From JAWSVE01 sp033852115 (lineage in GTDB: Bacteria; Pseudomonadota; Gammaproteobacteria; Pseudomonadales; Cellvibrionaceae): DNA of 64,000 nucleotides. Below the pieces are notes generated by a model. That model was not told where the DNA came from. It did not search any database and saw only the letters and a program-made list of their open reading frames with translations. Position 1 is the stretch's first letter. Every line of letters starts with the position of its first letter. Made by a program: the position numbers and the translations under genes. Below, in pieces: positions 52,936 through 62,665 of the stretch. Location: positions 310,001 to 374,000 of the forward strand of contig JAWSVE010000006.1 of NCBI GenBank assembly GCA_033852115.1. Reading direction: 5' to 3'.

Positions 52936-53871
52936 ATGGCGATTCGCATTTTAGTGGTAGACGACGCTACGTTTATCCGCGACATGATGAAAAAAAATCT
53001 GCGGGACCGAATTCCCGGTGCGCAAATACTCGATGCTAACGATGGTAATCGCGCCATTGCGGTACTCAAAGCCAACCCCATTGATTTAATCATGTCCGAC
53101 TGGGAAATGCCTGGTATGTCGGGCGAAGAATTTCTCCGCTGGGTTCGCTCTGAAGATCATTACAAATCTGTCCCCTTTGTCATGGTTAGCAGCCGGGGGG
53201 ATCGGGATCATGTGGTTAAAGCAGTGGAAGCAGGCGTTTCCGATTATTTAACAAAACCATTTACCCCCGATGAGCTGGTAAAGAAAGCCGTTAAACAATT
53301 GAAAAAAGCAGGTAAAGACCCCAACGTCAACTTTGGTTCTGCCGCAGCAGCAAACCAAGGCCATGCCTTTGGTTCAATTGATGCACTGACGGGTGGTGCT
53401 GAAAAAAAAGTTATTCAAAAAGCCAAAAAACCTATCCCCAAAGCGGATAATTCTGCGTTACTAGGAAACACACCACCGACAATAAAGTCTGCAAGCACCA
53501 AAACCGCTCCGGTAAAAAAAGCTGCACCTACGCAACCGAACAAACCGACAAACAGCGGAGGCGGTGAGCCACAAGCTCAACTTCGATTCCCGAATCTAAC
53601 CTGTGCATGTGACGTAAAAGACCTGTCACTACAAGCCCTCAACGGCACAATAAAAAGAGGCGACGAGATTCCTTCATTGTTTGATCAAGCCGTTGTGGAT
53701 ATTGCCACTGGTGATGGCAAGGATCTCGCGCGCATTAATGGTTATGTCCACAGCATCCAAGCCGCAGAAAACCGCGTGACTACTGAACATATAAAAATCA
53801 TTGTGCGTTTTGTCGATGATGACCCGCAAAAATTTGAGGTGTTATCGAAATTCATCGCTAAGCGTCGCTAG
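52936..53871 (+). CDS. CheY-like response regulator with PilZ-like C-terminus
   Basis: 311 residues. Residues 1-125 form a receiver domain with phospho-acceptor Asp in LIMSDWEMPGMSG, conserved acidic VVDDA, and TKPF with the Lys. A basic Lys/Pro/Ala-rich linker of about 85 residues follows. The last 95 residues resemble a PilZ domain (CDVKDLSLQALNGTIKRGDE, then VDIATGDGKDLARINGYVHS and IVRFVDDDPQKFEVLSKFI), but the cyclic di-GMP motif RxxxR is not seen. A strong AAGGA site precedes the ATG. It may couple a kinase signal to motility or surface control. No kinase is adjacent. Confidence 0.8.
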   Translation: MAIRILVVDDATFIRDMMKKNLRDRIPGAQILDANDGNRAIAVLKANPIDLIMSDWEMPGMSGEEFLRWVRSEDHYKSVPFVMVSSRGDRDHVVKAVEAGVSDYLTKPFTPDELVKKAVKQLKKAGKDPNVNFGSAAAANQGHAFGSIDALTGGAEKKVIQKAKKPIPKADNSALLGNTPPTIKSASTKTAPVKKAAPTQPNKPTNSGGGEPQAQLRFPNLTCACDVKDLSLQALNGTIKRGDEIPSLFDQAVVDIATGDGKDLARINGYVHSIQAAENRVTTEHIKIIVRFVDDDPQKFEVLSKFIAKRR

Positions 53872-53918
53872 GTTCATTGTGAATTGAAAAATTTGTGGGC
53901 TTGGTTTAGCCTGCAACT

Positions 53919-54506
53919 ATGAAACCGTTCTCCCAAGCCTGCGAAAACAATAAACAGCCAATACTCGATAAGCTCCGCGATTGCTTTGCCAACCAGGCCA
54001 ACGTCATTGAAATTGGTAGTGGTACAGGCCAGCATGCCGTACATTTTGCGCAGCACTTGCCGCACGTCGTTTGGCAAACTAGCGATCTCGCCGAGAATCA
54101 CGCAGGCATCAACGCTTGGATAGGCGATACCAACCTCTCCAATCTGCGCGCTCCAATGGTGCTTGATGCAAACGATAGCCGGTGGGATATACACCCATGT
54201 GATGCTGTATTTACGGCGAATACCTTACACATCATGAGCTGGCAAGAAGTCGAGAAACTCTTTAAGCACCTCGATAAGATACTCACCGAAAACGGTTGTT
54301 TGGTTGTGTATGGTCCATTTAATTATGAAGGCAAGTTCACTAGCGAGAGCAACGAGCGCTTCAACCAATGGCTGGGAGAACAGGCACCGCATCGCGCGAT
54401 TCGCGACTTCGAAGCAGTATGCGCATTGGCTTCGTCAATCGGTTTGACGCTGCAAAACGATTTCGGCATGCCTGCCAACAATCGCCTTTTATATTTTTCT
54501 CGCTAG
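53919..54506 (+). CDS. DUF938 methyltransferase-like protein
   Basis: This 195-residue protein has a SAM-dependent methyltransferase fold: motif I VIEIGSGTGQHAVHFAQHLP, an acidic motif II region (WQTSDLAENHAGI), and VFTANTLHIMSWQEVEKLF. The DUF938 family start (FSQACENNKQPILDKL) is clear. Substrate is unknown. It follows the response regulator gene after 47 bases and converges with a peptidase gene, the two stops only a few bases apart. Confidence 0.85.
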   Translation: MKPFSQACENNKQPILDKLRDCFANQANVIEIGSGTGQHAVHFAQHLPHVVWQTSDLAENHAGINAWIGDTNLSNLRAPMVLDANDSRWDIHPCDAVFTANTLHIMSWQEVEKLFKHLDKILTENGCLVVYGPFNYEGKFTSESNERFNQWLGEQAPHRAIRDFEAVCALASSIGLTLQNDFGMPANNRLLYFSR

Positions 54507-54508
54507 CA

Positions 54509-55576
54509 TTAATTCGACACTTCATCTTCTTGAATAGCGCTCAGGCTTTTTAGAATATCTATATAAGCCTCTACCGAGGCTATGGATACCGATTCTTTCA
54601 TCGTGTGGTAACCAATGCTAGGCACCTGTATCGTCGTTCCGCCTACCAATCCATTGGATGCGCTGATTATTCTTCCCATTTCTGTACTACCCAGTGACTG
54701 TGGTGTTTCACCTTGTTTTTCGAGACGCTGGTTTTCTTTTTCTACATAGGCGTCTTTATAAATGTAACTCAATCCTTTTTCTCTACATAGCGCTTCAACG
54801 CATTGTGTGCTTTGCTGATTGAAGGCAGCGTTCGCATCTTTTTTCCGCAACACGAGCAGTTGTGCATTCGCGGTCTCCAGGTTTGGAAAAGGACTAGTAT
54901 CGAGGACGAATAGTCGATTAGTGCTACCGCCAAATCGACGAAACCATTCCATTAAGTAACGCCAACTTTTACCCGCTTCTTCTTGTGCGGTAAAAAAAGC
55001 AGTACCTTTGAAGCCACTACTGAATAGATGTACTAGCACAGCCGCCGACAATACATTATCTAGCTGGCCTTCAATGCGCCCGTTGTTGATACTCAACTTA
55101 TCTTTAAACGCGATAGGTGTGCCAGCTACAACCCCCTCTAAACCCTCGACTTCAAATATTAAATTATTACGATTCTGACAAACGTAAGCGCGCTTGATCG
55201 TGCCGTTACCACGATAAACGCCTGACCAGGGTTCATAAGCGTAAACTTCTTCTCCTATGTAGCGGCCTGTCACTTTAGACATTAGTGCTTCGGAAACTGA
55301 ATTTCCCAACAAGTCTGTACGATTTCCCGCAACAAACGCGGCATACTGAAATTCATTCGGCCCTGTGCAAATTAATCCATGCCGATCAATATGAGCTGAA
55401 AACATAACGCTCATCGGATCACTGCCTTGAGCAACGAGTAGGCCTTCGTACCACGTAACGTTAGCGCCTCGTTCTTCAAGCTCTCGCTGTAGCACACGAA
55501 AAAAAGAATGCTCAGCACCGACCACGCTGGGTTGACGCACAATCGCTTTTAGCAAATCGATAAAATCATCATTCAT
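54509..55576 (-). CDS. M42/M20-like metallopeptidase
   Basis: This 355-residue protein resembles M42 aminopeptidases: MFSAHIDRHGLI holds the first metal-binding HxD, IEGQLDNVLSAAVLVHLF the bridging Asp, FTAQEEAGK the catalytic Glu pair, and FVLDTSPFPN and SIGYHTMKESVS later ligands. It should remove N-terminal residues from peptides in the cytoplasm, using two zinc or cobalt ions. It is slightly divergent from well-studied M42 members. The gene is alone on the minus strand. Confidence 0.8.
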   Translation of the reverse strand: MNDDFIDLLKAIVRQPSVVGAEHSFFRVLQRELEERGANVTWYEGLLVAQGSDPMSVMFSAHIDRHGLICTGPNEFQYAAFVAGNRTDLLGNSVSEALMSKVTGRYIGEEVYAYEPWSGVYRGNGTIKRAYVCQNRNNLIFEVEGLEGVVAGTPIAFKDKLSINNGRIEGQLDNVLSAAVLVHLFSSGFKGTAFFTAQEEAGKSWRYLMEWFRRFGGSTNRLFVLDTSPFPNLETANAQLLVLRKKDANAAFNQQSTQCVEALCREKGLSYIYKDAYVEKENQRLEKQGETPQSLGSTEMGRIISASNGLVGGTTIQVPSIGYHTMKESVSIASVEAYIDILKSLSAIQEDEVSN

Positions 55577-56016
55577 TTCACATCGGTCTCGTAACGGGGG
55601 CTAAGCACACATGAGCCATTACGTGTGCTCACTGGCGCGCATTCTATATCACAAGTTAGCGGGAGGAATACGACGTGTTTTGTGTCATTCGTCTGATTGT
55701 TTATTGCTGCGGAAGAGGGGGCTGTATTCAGACAACGTTGCGACAAGCAAATTCAAGCACCGTATAAACTGAAGGCAAAAAAAACCCGCTCTGTGAGCGG
55801 GTCGAGACTGATAATATCGACACTTGCTAACTCAACAATCCAAACAAGTGCCGACAGGGGAAGAGGCCACAACAGCTAAACATCAAACATGTATCAATGT
55901 GCAATTGTTGTGTACATAGACTGACTCTAACCTTAGGAGTTCAAAACTTTTTCAATTAATTTTTGCACCTTATGCTCTGCAAAACATAAGGTGCACTATT
56001 GATCGATATAACAAGA
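55577..56016. other. Intergenic stretch with two hairpins
   Basis: It contains the terminator at 55777-55804 and an inverted repeat GCACCTTATG / CATAAGGTGC at 55965-55994 directly after the stop of the large lipoprotein gene. The rest shows no gene I can support. Confidence 0.45.
55777..55804 (-). terminator. Terminator after the protective-antigen-like gene
   Basis: On the minus strand, ACCCGCTC / GAGCGGGT with loop ACA is followed by TTTTTTTTGCC. It lies about 215 bases behind the large lipoprotein gene. Confidence 0.8.
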
Positions 56017-59000
56017 CTAGAAATTTACATCGCCAGCCGTACCCGCAGCACCACCAATGCCACCCCCATTGCCCGGCAAACCAGGCGTCAGGGTATTGTC
56101 GGTTAATACAGGAGTAGCACCATCGCTTGTATCAGCATCAAACACAGCAAAGCTATCGCCGCCGCGCCCGCCATTAGTGCTGCTTGTTCCGCCGGTACCT
56201 GCATTGCCACTGGCAATGTCATTGCCAATCAAGATGGGGGAGAGGTCTGGCGCAACGAAGATGCCGAAAGAGGCTCCGCCAGCGCCACCGCCGCCATTGC
56301 CGCCACGGCCGCCGTCACCACCATCACCACCGCTAGAACCCGCACCACCGCGATCACATAGAGGGCAAACACCAAATACACCACCTGCACGGCCACTGGC
56401 ACCGTCGCCACCAAAGCCGCCTCGAACGCCATTGCCACCGCGGCCAGCTGATCCACCTGCAAAGGCACGAATGGTGTTTTCACGCGCTTCGACATTGTTA
56501 ACCGCATTTAGCCATACCGCGATAGACGCTCCAGCACTGTAGCCACCGGTACCCGCGCCACCGCCAGCACCGCCTTCACCGCCGCCGCCACCTGCGCCGC
56601 CACCAGCAAAACCGCAGCCACCGCCGCCACCACCGCCACCGCCACCGGCTGCATCAGTACCGTTTGCTCCATTGCCGCCACGGCTGATTTCATAGCCAAG
56701 AATGAAGTTAGCGTAGGCTGGTTGACTAGCACCACCACCGTGAGCGCCAGGTGCTCCATTGTCGCCTCGATTACCAGCGTCCGTTGCGTTGCTGCAGCCT
56801 CCGGCACCTGAACCGCCCGCACCGCCTTGGATGCTTGCGTTAAAGTCAGTACCATCAACGCCTCGATCACCGCTGCCAGCGGGGCCACCGCCACCGTCAC
56901 CACCACGGCCACCGTTTTCACCCGGTCTTCCACTAGCACCACCCTGGCCACCTGCGTCATTGCCACCCGCACCAATTGCACCATTAGTACCTGCAGTCCC
57001 ATTACCACCACGACCAGCGATAATGCTATTACCGAACAGCCGTAATGCCGACAAACCGTTCACTCGTAACCCGTAACTAGAACCTGGGCTACTATTAGTC
57101 CCTGTCGCCACATCAGAGGCCTGGATACTGTTATTGCGAATGTATAAGGTGCTAGACGATACAGGGTCAGCCAACACATCAAGTGCCACAACATCATTCC
57201 CCGCATTCCCAGATCGGCCATCAGCATAAACAGAAAAACCGGAGAAGTAGGTAGGCTCAGACACATCGGTAAACTGCACCGCCGGTTGCTCCAAGTTAGT
57301 GGTAAATGTCAGTGAGGTTTTATTACTTTCGACATCGCGTACCCAGTCCTGATCGTATCCACCGAAAATACTCGTCCCGGCTGGAACGCTGAAGGTATTC
57401 ACCAAGGTATAACCACTTTGACTCATAACATACAGGTCGTCACCTGAGTCGATATTGGCAAGCGCTTCATTTAACGAAGCGTAGGGAGCGTCGATACTAC
57501 CATCAGCGGTTTTTCCCACCGCCGGAGCTCCGACATATATCGCTTCCGATCGATTCAGTTGAACTTGGGTATGAGTGCGATCCGTTTGTGTCTCACCGTC
57601 AAGCGTTGCCGACAGTTCCCACACCAACGTTGTTACTTCGTCTGGTGCTTCAAACATTGGCTGGCGTCCCATTAACTCACGTGTTGTATCTCCAAACTCA
57701 TCAACAACATCGGGACCGCTAATTAACGCCCATCGGTAGTCCGGCGTTCCCGTTGCAATACCTTCAATGCCACCACTCAAGGTAACAAGATCACCGCGAT
57801 GAACGAATTGGTTGTCTCCGGCACGAGCAACAAAATTAAACGATGGATTTTCACACGCGCTGTATTCCGCTGCATCATCATTACCATCGGCATCGGAATC
57901 CATAATTAACGGATTACTGTACACGCGCACTAGGCTGTCACCTTGATCACAGGGCGGAGCCATTAAGTTCGTTAACCAACCATAGACTTCCAACCCATCG
58001 CCGAGTGTATCGCCATCGGTATCGAGTACATCAATGAGCGTACCCAGCTCGCGCTCCATTCGATCACCTAACCCATCGCGATCATCGTCACCCACATACA
58101 CCAGCGATAATTTATCACCAGCTCGTAGTTGAATGTCGTCGATACTGTAGGGGTCGAGTAACAAGTTGTAGTAATCCGTGACGCGATCACCCGAGGTGTT
58201 ATCGACATTATGGTCGTGGGCAACTAACCAATAGCGATTATCATCGGCCGACATCGCATAGTTGCCGACTGCTAGCAAACCGGTGTTAGTGGCCGAGGCC
58301 GAGCTGTCATTGCCAAACACCCAGCTGCCTGTACCCGCGTCGACGCTCAAGCCTAGAATATCTTGTAGCGCCTCGCGTATGGTCACACTGCGCGAACCAT
58401 TTCCTTGGTTAATCGCTACGCGAAATTTATCTTCGCGAGCCACATCAATTCCGTAATTGATAATAACAGTCGCCGTTCTGACTGCGACATCGCGATCAAT
58501 TAGCAGTAGTGACTGATTGTCGATATCAAGCAAACGATAGGTGCCGGGTGTTACCACAATATTTTCAGAATCACGAAGCAGCGTTTGCGCTTTACCGAGT
58601 GTTAGTTCAGTCGAAAAATTTAACGGCGCACTTTCGCCTGGCAACACAGTCGTTAACGGAAAACCGCCGCTGGAAAATTCCATGGTGCCAATGCTTTCAA
58701 TATCAAACGGGCGTTTTGGATCAAACAGCACGGCACTTAATGTTAGGTTTTCTAAATCATAAGGAATGCGACCATCGTTAACCACTCGTGCTGTCACTCG
58801 CAAAAAACCATTGGTATAAGTGCTATTTTGCTCTTCAACCAAAGAGACGGTTTCGCCATAGGCTCGCGTGTTTTCTGCCGTTGCGCTATCGCTCCAGTTC
58901 ACACTTGAACCGCGCGTTTGACTCACGGAAGATTCAAAACCCACACTCAAGCTGGATTCATAACTTCCTGTCACGCCGACGTCGGTTAAACTTGCGCTCA

Positions 59001-59796
59001 CTTCCGCGCCAACCGTTTGGGTGGTTTCTAAACTGAGTGTATGGCCCACTTCAAGCTGTCGACTAATCTCTCCGCCCCAAGTATTACTGATGCTATTACT
59101 CTCCGAGGTTTCATAACTTGTCGACACATTGCGAGAGCCACTTGTCCCTTGAGAAAAAGCTAAGTCCACTTCCGGTACCGAGGTTAACTCCACTGAAATT
59201 TTGGCCATATCGGCAACACGTGGATTAAAGTGATAGCGATTGTTGTTCGGATCGAAGTCGGTAACCTCGCGCCCATCGTCATAGCTATCGCCATCCGTAT
59301 CCGCGAGCCAAGGGTTGGTTGAATGAAGTGTTAACTCGTCGCAATCACTTAGAGTGTCGTCATCACTATCGGTTAGCCCACTACAACTAGTGACTTGACT
59401 GACAGGCACGCAACTCACAGTAACGTTATTCACATTGCCAGTAACGTTGCTACCACTGGCGTTGTTGACTGTACAAATTTGCTCAAGGGGATTCTTCTCA
59501 ACCAAAATGTCGTAGCTGCCACCACTAGGTACCGTAAACGAAAAGCTGCCGTCATTAATGAGGGATTTTTCATCGGCACCACTATTCGATATATCCAGCT
59601 GGCCCGCACTGATACCACTCGCTTGTCCACTAATGGTGACATTGGTTGCTCCACCACCCCCACCGCCGGAAGAGGGCGGTGGGCTACTATCTCCACCACC
59701 TCCGCCACCGCCGCAGGCGGTTAGCCACACGGCGCAGCAAGCTCCCATTGCGACCTTTACGGTTGCGGCTGACTTAGTTCTCTTATTACCACTCAT
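56017..59796 (-). CDS. Lipoprotein with protective-antigen-like pore domain and glycine-rich tail
   Basis: 1259 residues from ATG 59796 (GGAGG five bases upstream; another ATG at 59808). Lipobox WLTAC gives Cys28. Acidic calcium-type repeats (DSDDDTLSDCDE, DTDGDSYDDGRE) precede a region of about 300 residues (192-485) that follows the layout of anthrax protective antigen: a Ser/Thr-rich amphipathic loop (RNVSTSYETSESNSISNTWG), GAEVSASLTDVGVTGSYESS, then ENTRAYGETVSL, and ATVIINYGIDVAREDKFRVA with TIREALQDILG, close to PA's RIIFNG...LKEALKIAFG. More calcium repeats (570-645), an Ig-like part, a beta-helix-like part (AEGGYD-type IFGGYDQDW) and a PE_PGRS-like Gly-rich tail of about 330 residues follow. 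Binary-toxin B proteins form pores; whether this one does is unknown. Confidence 0.75.
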   Translation of the reverse strand: MSGNKRTKSAATVKVAMGACCAVWLTACGGGGGGGDSSPPPSSGGGGGGATNVTISGQASGISAGQLDISNSGADEKSLINDGSFSFTVPSGGSYDILVEKNPLEQICTVNNASGSNVTGNVNNVTVSCVPVSQVTSCSGLTDSDDDTLSDCDELTLHSTNPWLADTDGDSYDDGREVTDFDPNNNRYHFNPRVADMAKISVELTSVPEVDLAFSQGTSGSRNVSTSYETSESNSISNTWGGEISRQLEVGHTLSLETTQTVGAEVSASLTDVGVTGSYESSLSVGFESSVSQTRGSSVNWSDSATAENTRAYGETVSLVEEQNSTYTNGFLRVTARVVNDGRIPYDLENLTLSAVLFDPKRPFDIESIGTMEFSSGGFPLTTVLPGESAPLNFSTELTLGKAQTLLRDSENIVVTPGTYRLLDIDNQSLLLIDRDVAVRTATVIINYGIDVAREDKFRVAINQGNGSRSVTIREALQDILGLSVDAGTGSWVFGNDSSASATNTGLLAVGNYAMSADDNRYWLVAHDHNVDNTSGDRVTDYYNLLLDPYSIDDIQLRAGDKLSLVYVGDDDRDGLGDRMERELGTLIDVLDTDGDTLGDGLEVYGWLTNLMAPPCDQGDSLVRVYSNPLIMDSDADGNDDAAEYSACENPSFNFVARAGDNQFVHRGDLVTLSGGIEGIATGTPDYRWALISGPDVVDEFGDTTRELMGRQPMFEAPDEVTTLVWELSATLDGETQTDRTHTQVQLNRSEAIYVGAPAVGKTADGSIDAPYASLNEALANIDSGDDLYVMSQSGYTLVNTFSVPAGTSIFGGYDQDWVRDVESNKTSLTFTTNLEQPAVQFTDVSEPTYFSGFSVYADGRSGNAGNDVVALDVLADPVSSSTLYIRNNSIQASDVATGTNSSPGSSYGLRVNGLSALRLFGNSIIAGRGGNGTAGTNGAIGAGGNDAGGQGGASGRPGENGGRGGDGGGGPAGSGDRGVDGTDFNASIQGGAGGSGAGGCSNATDAGNRGDNGAPGAHGGGASQPAYANFILGYEISRGGNGANGTDAAGGGGGGGGGGCGFAGGGAGGGGGEGGAGGGAGTGGYSAGASIAVWLNAVNNVEARENTIRAFAGGSAGRGGNGVRGGFGGDGASGRAGGVFGVCPLCDRGGAGSSGGDGGDGGRGGNGGGGAGGASFGIFVAPDLSPILIGNDIASGNAGTGGTSSTNGGRGGDSFAVFDADTSDGATPVLTDNTLTPGLPGNGGGIGGAAGTAGDVNF

Positions 59797-60119
59797 AACG
59801 ACCTCCATCCTCTGTTCGATAAATGTTTTGATACAGCTACAGTAGAGGAGGTGGTGATGAGAGAATATTGCTCAGAAGGCGTAAGTGCGGCGGTTATAAG
59901 GACTACGCCAAAGTCATGAGGCGTACACAATCGCCATGTTCTCGAGCACAGAATGAAGTACACAGCTCGCCAAGAAGTTGACCCCATGCCAGCTAGCATC
60001 GATGATAGGGGCGAACACAACCATCAGCGTCATTGCGATCAAAAGGACTACGCCTTTTGGTCCATTGCGAGACTTTGCATCAACGCTATCCTTACCTTAT
60101 TCATCTATACAGAGACTTA
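59797..60119. other. Divergent intergenic stretch
   Basis: Upstream region of both the large lipoprotein gene and the histidine kinase gene. I find no copy of the ECF-like element here and no clear operator; an in-frame TTG at 60033 is an alternative kinase start. Confidence 0.4.
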
Positions 60120-61880
60120 ATGCGCATTATGCTGTCTTCCACCCCCAACAATCTGCAAGACATCATCCAATCGGAGCAGGTCAAAGGTATTTACGAGCAA
60201 GCAGTCATGGCCAGCCTCAATAGCTGGGGAATCGGTCTGTTTATTTTATTTATACCTAACCCCGCTGTGAGTTTCAGCCAAACCTTCCTTTGGTTTATGG
60301 CGTTGAGCATTGCATCGTCTATACGCTTGCTGTTGTGGTGGCGTTTTAGTCACTCAGACATATCTCTCAGCGAGTATCCTAAATGGGGCGTCGGGTATGC
60401 CATAGTGGTCGCAAGTGTTGCACTCATTTGGGGGTCGTCGTTATTCGTGTTGACCGACCCAAATCACCTCGCCTATGAAGCCGTCTTTATGATTGTGATT
60501 GTGGCGATGTGTATCGGTGCAGCACACGCCAGTACCACCTATCCGCTGCTAGGACAAGCGTATTACATCCCAGCAATGGGGTGCGTGTTTATCAACTGCT
60601 TTATTTTACAAGGCGCCATTTTTTACGCACTCGCCTTTATGAGTATTGTTTTTGTCGGCATGATGTTTGTTGTCGGGCGGGATAGCCACAAACGATTTGA
60701 AGAAATGTTACGGCTGCGACTTGAATTGGCGGAACAAAAAGATGAAGCCGAACGCGCAAATATTGCCAAGTCAAAATTTTTGGCTGCCGCTAGTCATGAC
60801 TTACGCCAACCTTTGCATGCTTTAGCACTGTTCACAGGCGTACTTAAAACTAAAGTGAGTGAGCCTGATTCTATTAAAACCGTCGACAACATTGATCGCT
60901 CGGTTAATGCGTTACAGGGCTTATTTAACGGGTTGCTAGATATCTCAAAGTTAGATGCGGGCACACTCACGCCTGAATTTTCCAATGTTTCAATGCGCCA
61001 AATTTTGCAGCCAATTTATAACGAATGTGCATTAGAAGCGTCGGCAAAAAATATCAATTTACACATTGATATGCCGGATACCATAGTGCATACCGATCCC
61101 GATTTATTGAGCAGAATCCTACGTAATTTATTATCCAATGCGGTGCGCTATACCGACGTGGGTGCAGTCACAGTGCGCTGCACTAGTGAAGGAAACAACG
61201 TTCTATTATCCATACAGGATACCGGGGCTGGTATCCCCGCTGAAAGCCAAGACATTATTTTTGATGAATTTGTGCAGTTGCATAACCCAGAACGAGACCG
61301 CAATAAAGGCCTCGGCTTAGGTTTGGCGATTGTTAAACGTCTAGTCGATATGTTGGGCTACGAGCTTACACTGGAATCGACGCCAGGGCGGGGAACGTGC
61401 TTTAGTTTATCCGTACCACTTGGCGAGCAACTACCCACTCATAACCCCAGTATTGCAGAGCTTAGCCAACGCATGTCTCCCCTTAAGGGTATTCGGGTTA
61501 TGATCGTTGATGATGAAGAAACAATCCGAGAAGGCGCGGAAAGTTTATTAGCATCTTGGGGTTGTGAAGCAAACGCATTTAGCGATGCCGATAGCGCGCT
61601 GGGCTATTTAGCCAGTGGCGGGCAGGCACCCGACATCATATTAGCCGATTATCGCTTGCAGAATGACAAAACTGGAGTACAGGCAATTAACGATATTGTC
61701 CGCATCATTGGCTCACCGATTCCCGCCGCAATCATTACCGGCGATACGGCACCTGATCGAATTCGAGAAGCCGAGTCCAGCGGTTATTTGTTACTGCATA
61801 AACCATTGCAACCGATGCAACTGCGCGCCTATTTAACGCGGACCGTACAGCAATTAAAAAATGAAGCAGGCGCAAATTGA
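60120..61880 (+). CDS. Hybrid sensor histidine kinase with receiver domain
   Basis: 586 residues from ATG 60120. Five to six transmembrane helices fill residues 35-200, then a short coiled coil and a kinase core: H-box KFLAAASHDLRQPLHALALF with His226, N-box RILRNLLSNAVRYTD, G1 IQDTGAGIP, and G2 GLGLGLAIVKRL. A C-terminal receiver domain has VMIVDDEETIREG and phospho-Asp in IILADYRLQND. The H-box with DLRQPLHAL is typical of kinases paired with LuxR-type regulators. The convergent gene encodes just such a regulator. No periplasmic sensor is apparent, so the membrane helices probably sense the signal. Confidence 0.9.
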   Translation: MRIMLSSTPNNLQDIIQSEQVKGIYEQAVMASLNSWGIGLFILFIPNPAVSFSQTFLWFMALSIASSIRLLLWWRFSHSDISLSEYPKWGVGYAIVVASVALIWGSSLFVLTDPNHLAYEAVFMIVIVAMCIGAAHASTTYPLLGQAYYIPAMGCVFINCFILQGAIFYALAFMSIVFVGMMFVVGRDSHKRFEEMLRLRLELAEQKDEAERANIAKSKFLAAASHDLRQPLHALALFTGVLKTKVSEPDSIKTVDNIDRSVNALQGLFNGLLDISKLDAGTLTPEFSNVSMRQILQPIYNECALEASAKNINLHIDMPDTIVHTDPDLLSRILRNLLSNAVRYTDVGAVTVRCTSEGNNVLLSIQDTGAGIPAESQDIIFDEFVQLHNPERDRNKGLGLGLAIVKRLVDMLGYELTLESTPGRGTCFSLSVPLGEQLPTHNPSIAELSQRMSPLKGIRVMIVDDEETIREGAESLLASWGCEANAFSDADSALGYLASGGQAPDIILADYRLQNDKTGVQAINDIVRIIGSPIPAAIITGDTAPDRIREAESSGYLLLHKPLQPMQLRAYLTRTVQQLKNEAGAN

Positions 61881-61893
61881 ATGAGCGAATCGC

Positions 61894-62553
61894 TTAGTCA
61901 ATAACACCCAATTTCTTCGCGTTGACCACAGCTTCGGTACGGTTGCGCGCATTGAGTTCTTTAAACACCGCACGGATGTGAGCTTTAACGGTGGTTTCTG
62001 CACAGTCTAGTAGGCGCGCGATTTCTTTATTAACTTTGCCTTCACTGAGCAGGCCTAGCACTTCGAGCTGCCGAGGCGTGAGCACCACATTATGCGGTAG
62101 AGATGGCCCGGAGTTTGAAGCAATACTCGCTGTCTGCGCATGAGCATCGGCGGACATCGACAAGCTGAGCATTTCTGGCGGCAAATACATTCCACCGGAC
62201 ATGACCAGTTGCAGCGCATTGCGCATGATATTTGGCGATGCCGATTTAGGAATATAACCTGCGGCGCCCATACCAATGGCGCGTTCCATATCACTTTTTT
62301 GCAGCGACCCGGATACGACTACCACGGTCGTCGTCGGAAGGCTTTCCCCAAGGATTTCGAGAGCCGCGAAGCCATCGATCTCAGGCATGTGCAAATCCAA
62401 CAAAATGAGATCCGGCTTTGCCGCAATGGCATGGTCTATTCCAGCACGCCCAGCCGCTACCACTTCGGTGGTAATCGCTTCGCCGAACTCTGCAAGCAAT
62501 CCAGCGATACCCTCTGCAACCAAGGGGTGATCGTCAATTATCATTATTTTCAC
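61894..62553 (-). CDS. NarL-family response regulator
   Basis: This 219-residue regulator has a receiver domain (KIMIIDDHPLVAEGI, phospho-Asp in LILLDLHMPEIDG) and a LuxR-type helix-turn-helix (LTPRQLEVLGLLSEGKVNKE, then CAETTVKAHIRAVFKELNA). The GTG at 62553 is likely the start; an ATG three codons later is possible. It converges on the hybrid kinase gene, with 13 bases between the stops, and is the probable partner of that kinase. Targets are unknown. Confidence 0.9.
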   Translation of the reverse strand: MKIMIIDDHPLVAEGIAGLLAEFGEAITTEVVAAGRAGIDHAIAAKPDLILLDLHMPEIDGFAALEILGESLPTTTVVVVSGSLQKSDMERAIGMGAAGYIPKSASPNIMRNALQLVMSGGMYLPPEMLSLSMSADAHAQTASIASNSGPSLPHNVVLTPRQLEVLGLLSEGKVNKEIARLLDCAETTVKAHIRAVFKELNARNRTEAVVNAKKLGVID

Positions 62554-62665
62554 GACGCGGCTACCGACTCTGAATGGGTTGAAAGACCCTAGTTTAACAA
62601 AACATGTCTGACGTCGCAGTTTGCTTTTAATGCCTCAGCGCCAAACCGCGCACAACACTGCACGA

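Noticed and set aside
55965..55994. Hairpin GCACCTTATG as main terminator of the large lipoprotein gene
   Set aside because: The stem is perfect but is followed by an A-rich run on the minus strand; the hairpin at 55777 has the T-run.
56017..57000. CRISPR or tandem DNA repeat
   Set aside because: The repetition is at protein level (Gly codons); there are no regular identical repeats with spacers.
56057..57076. Long proline-rich frames opposite the glycine-rich tail
   Set aside because: They are the antisense of GGN codon runs; Pro-rich translations are an artefact of the coding strand.
59797..60119. Copy of the ECF-like element before the protective-antigen-like gene
   Set aside because: No GCAACTTT with a CGTA at the right distance is present on either strand.
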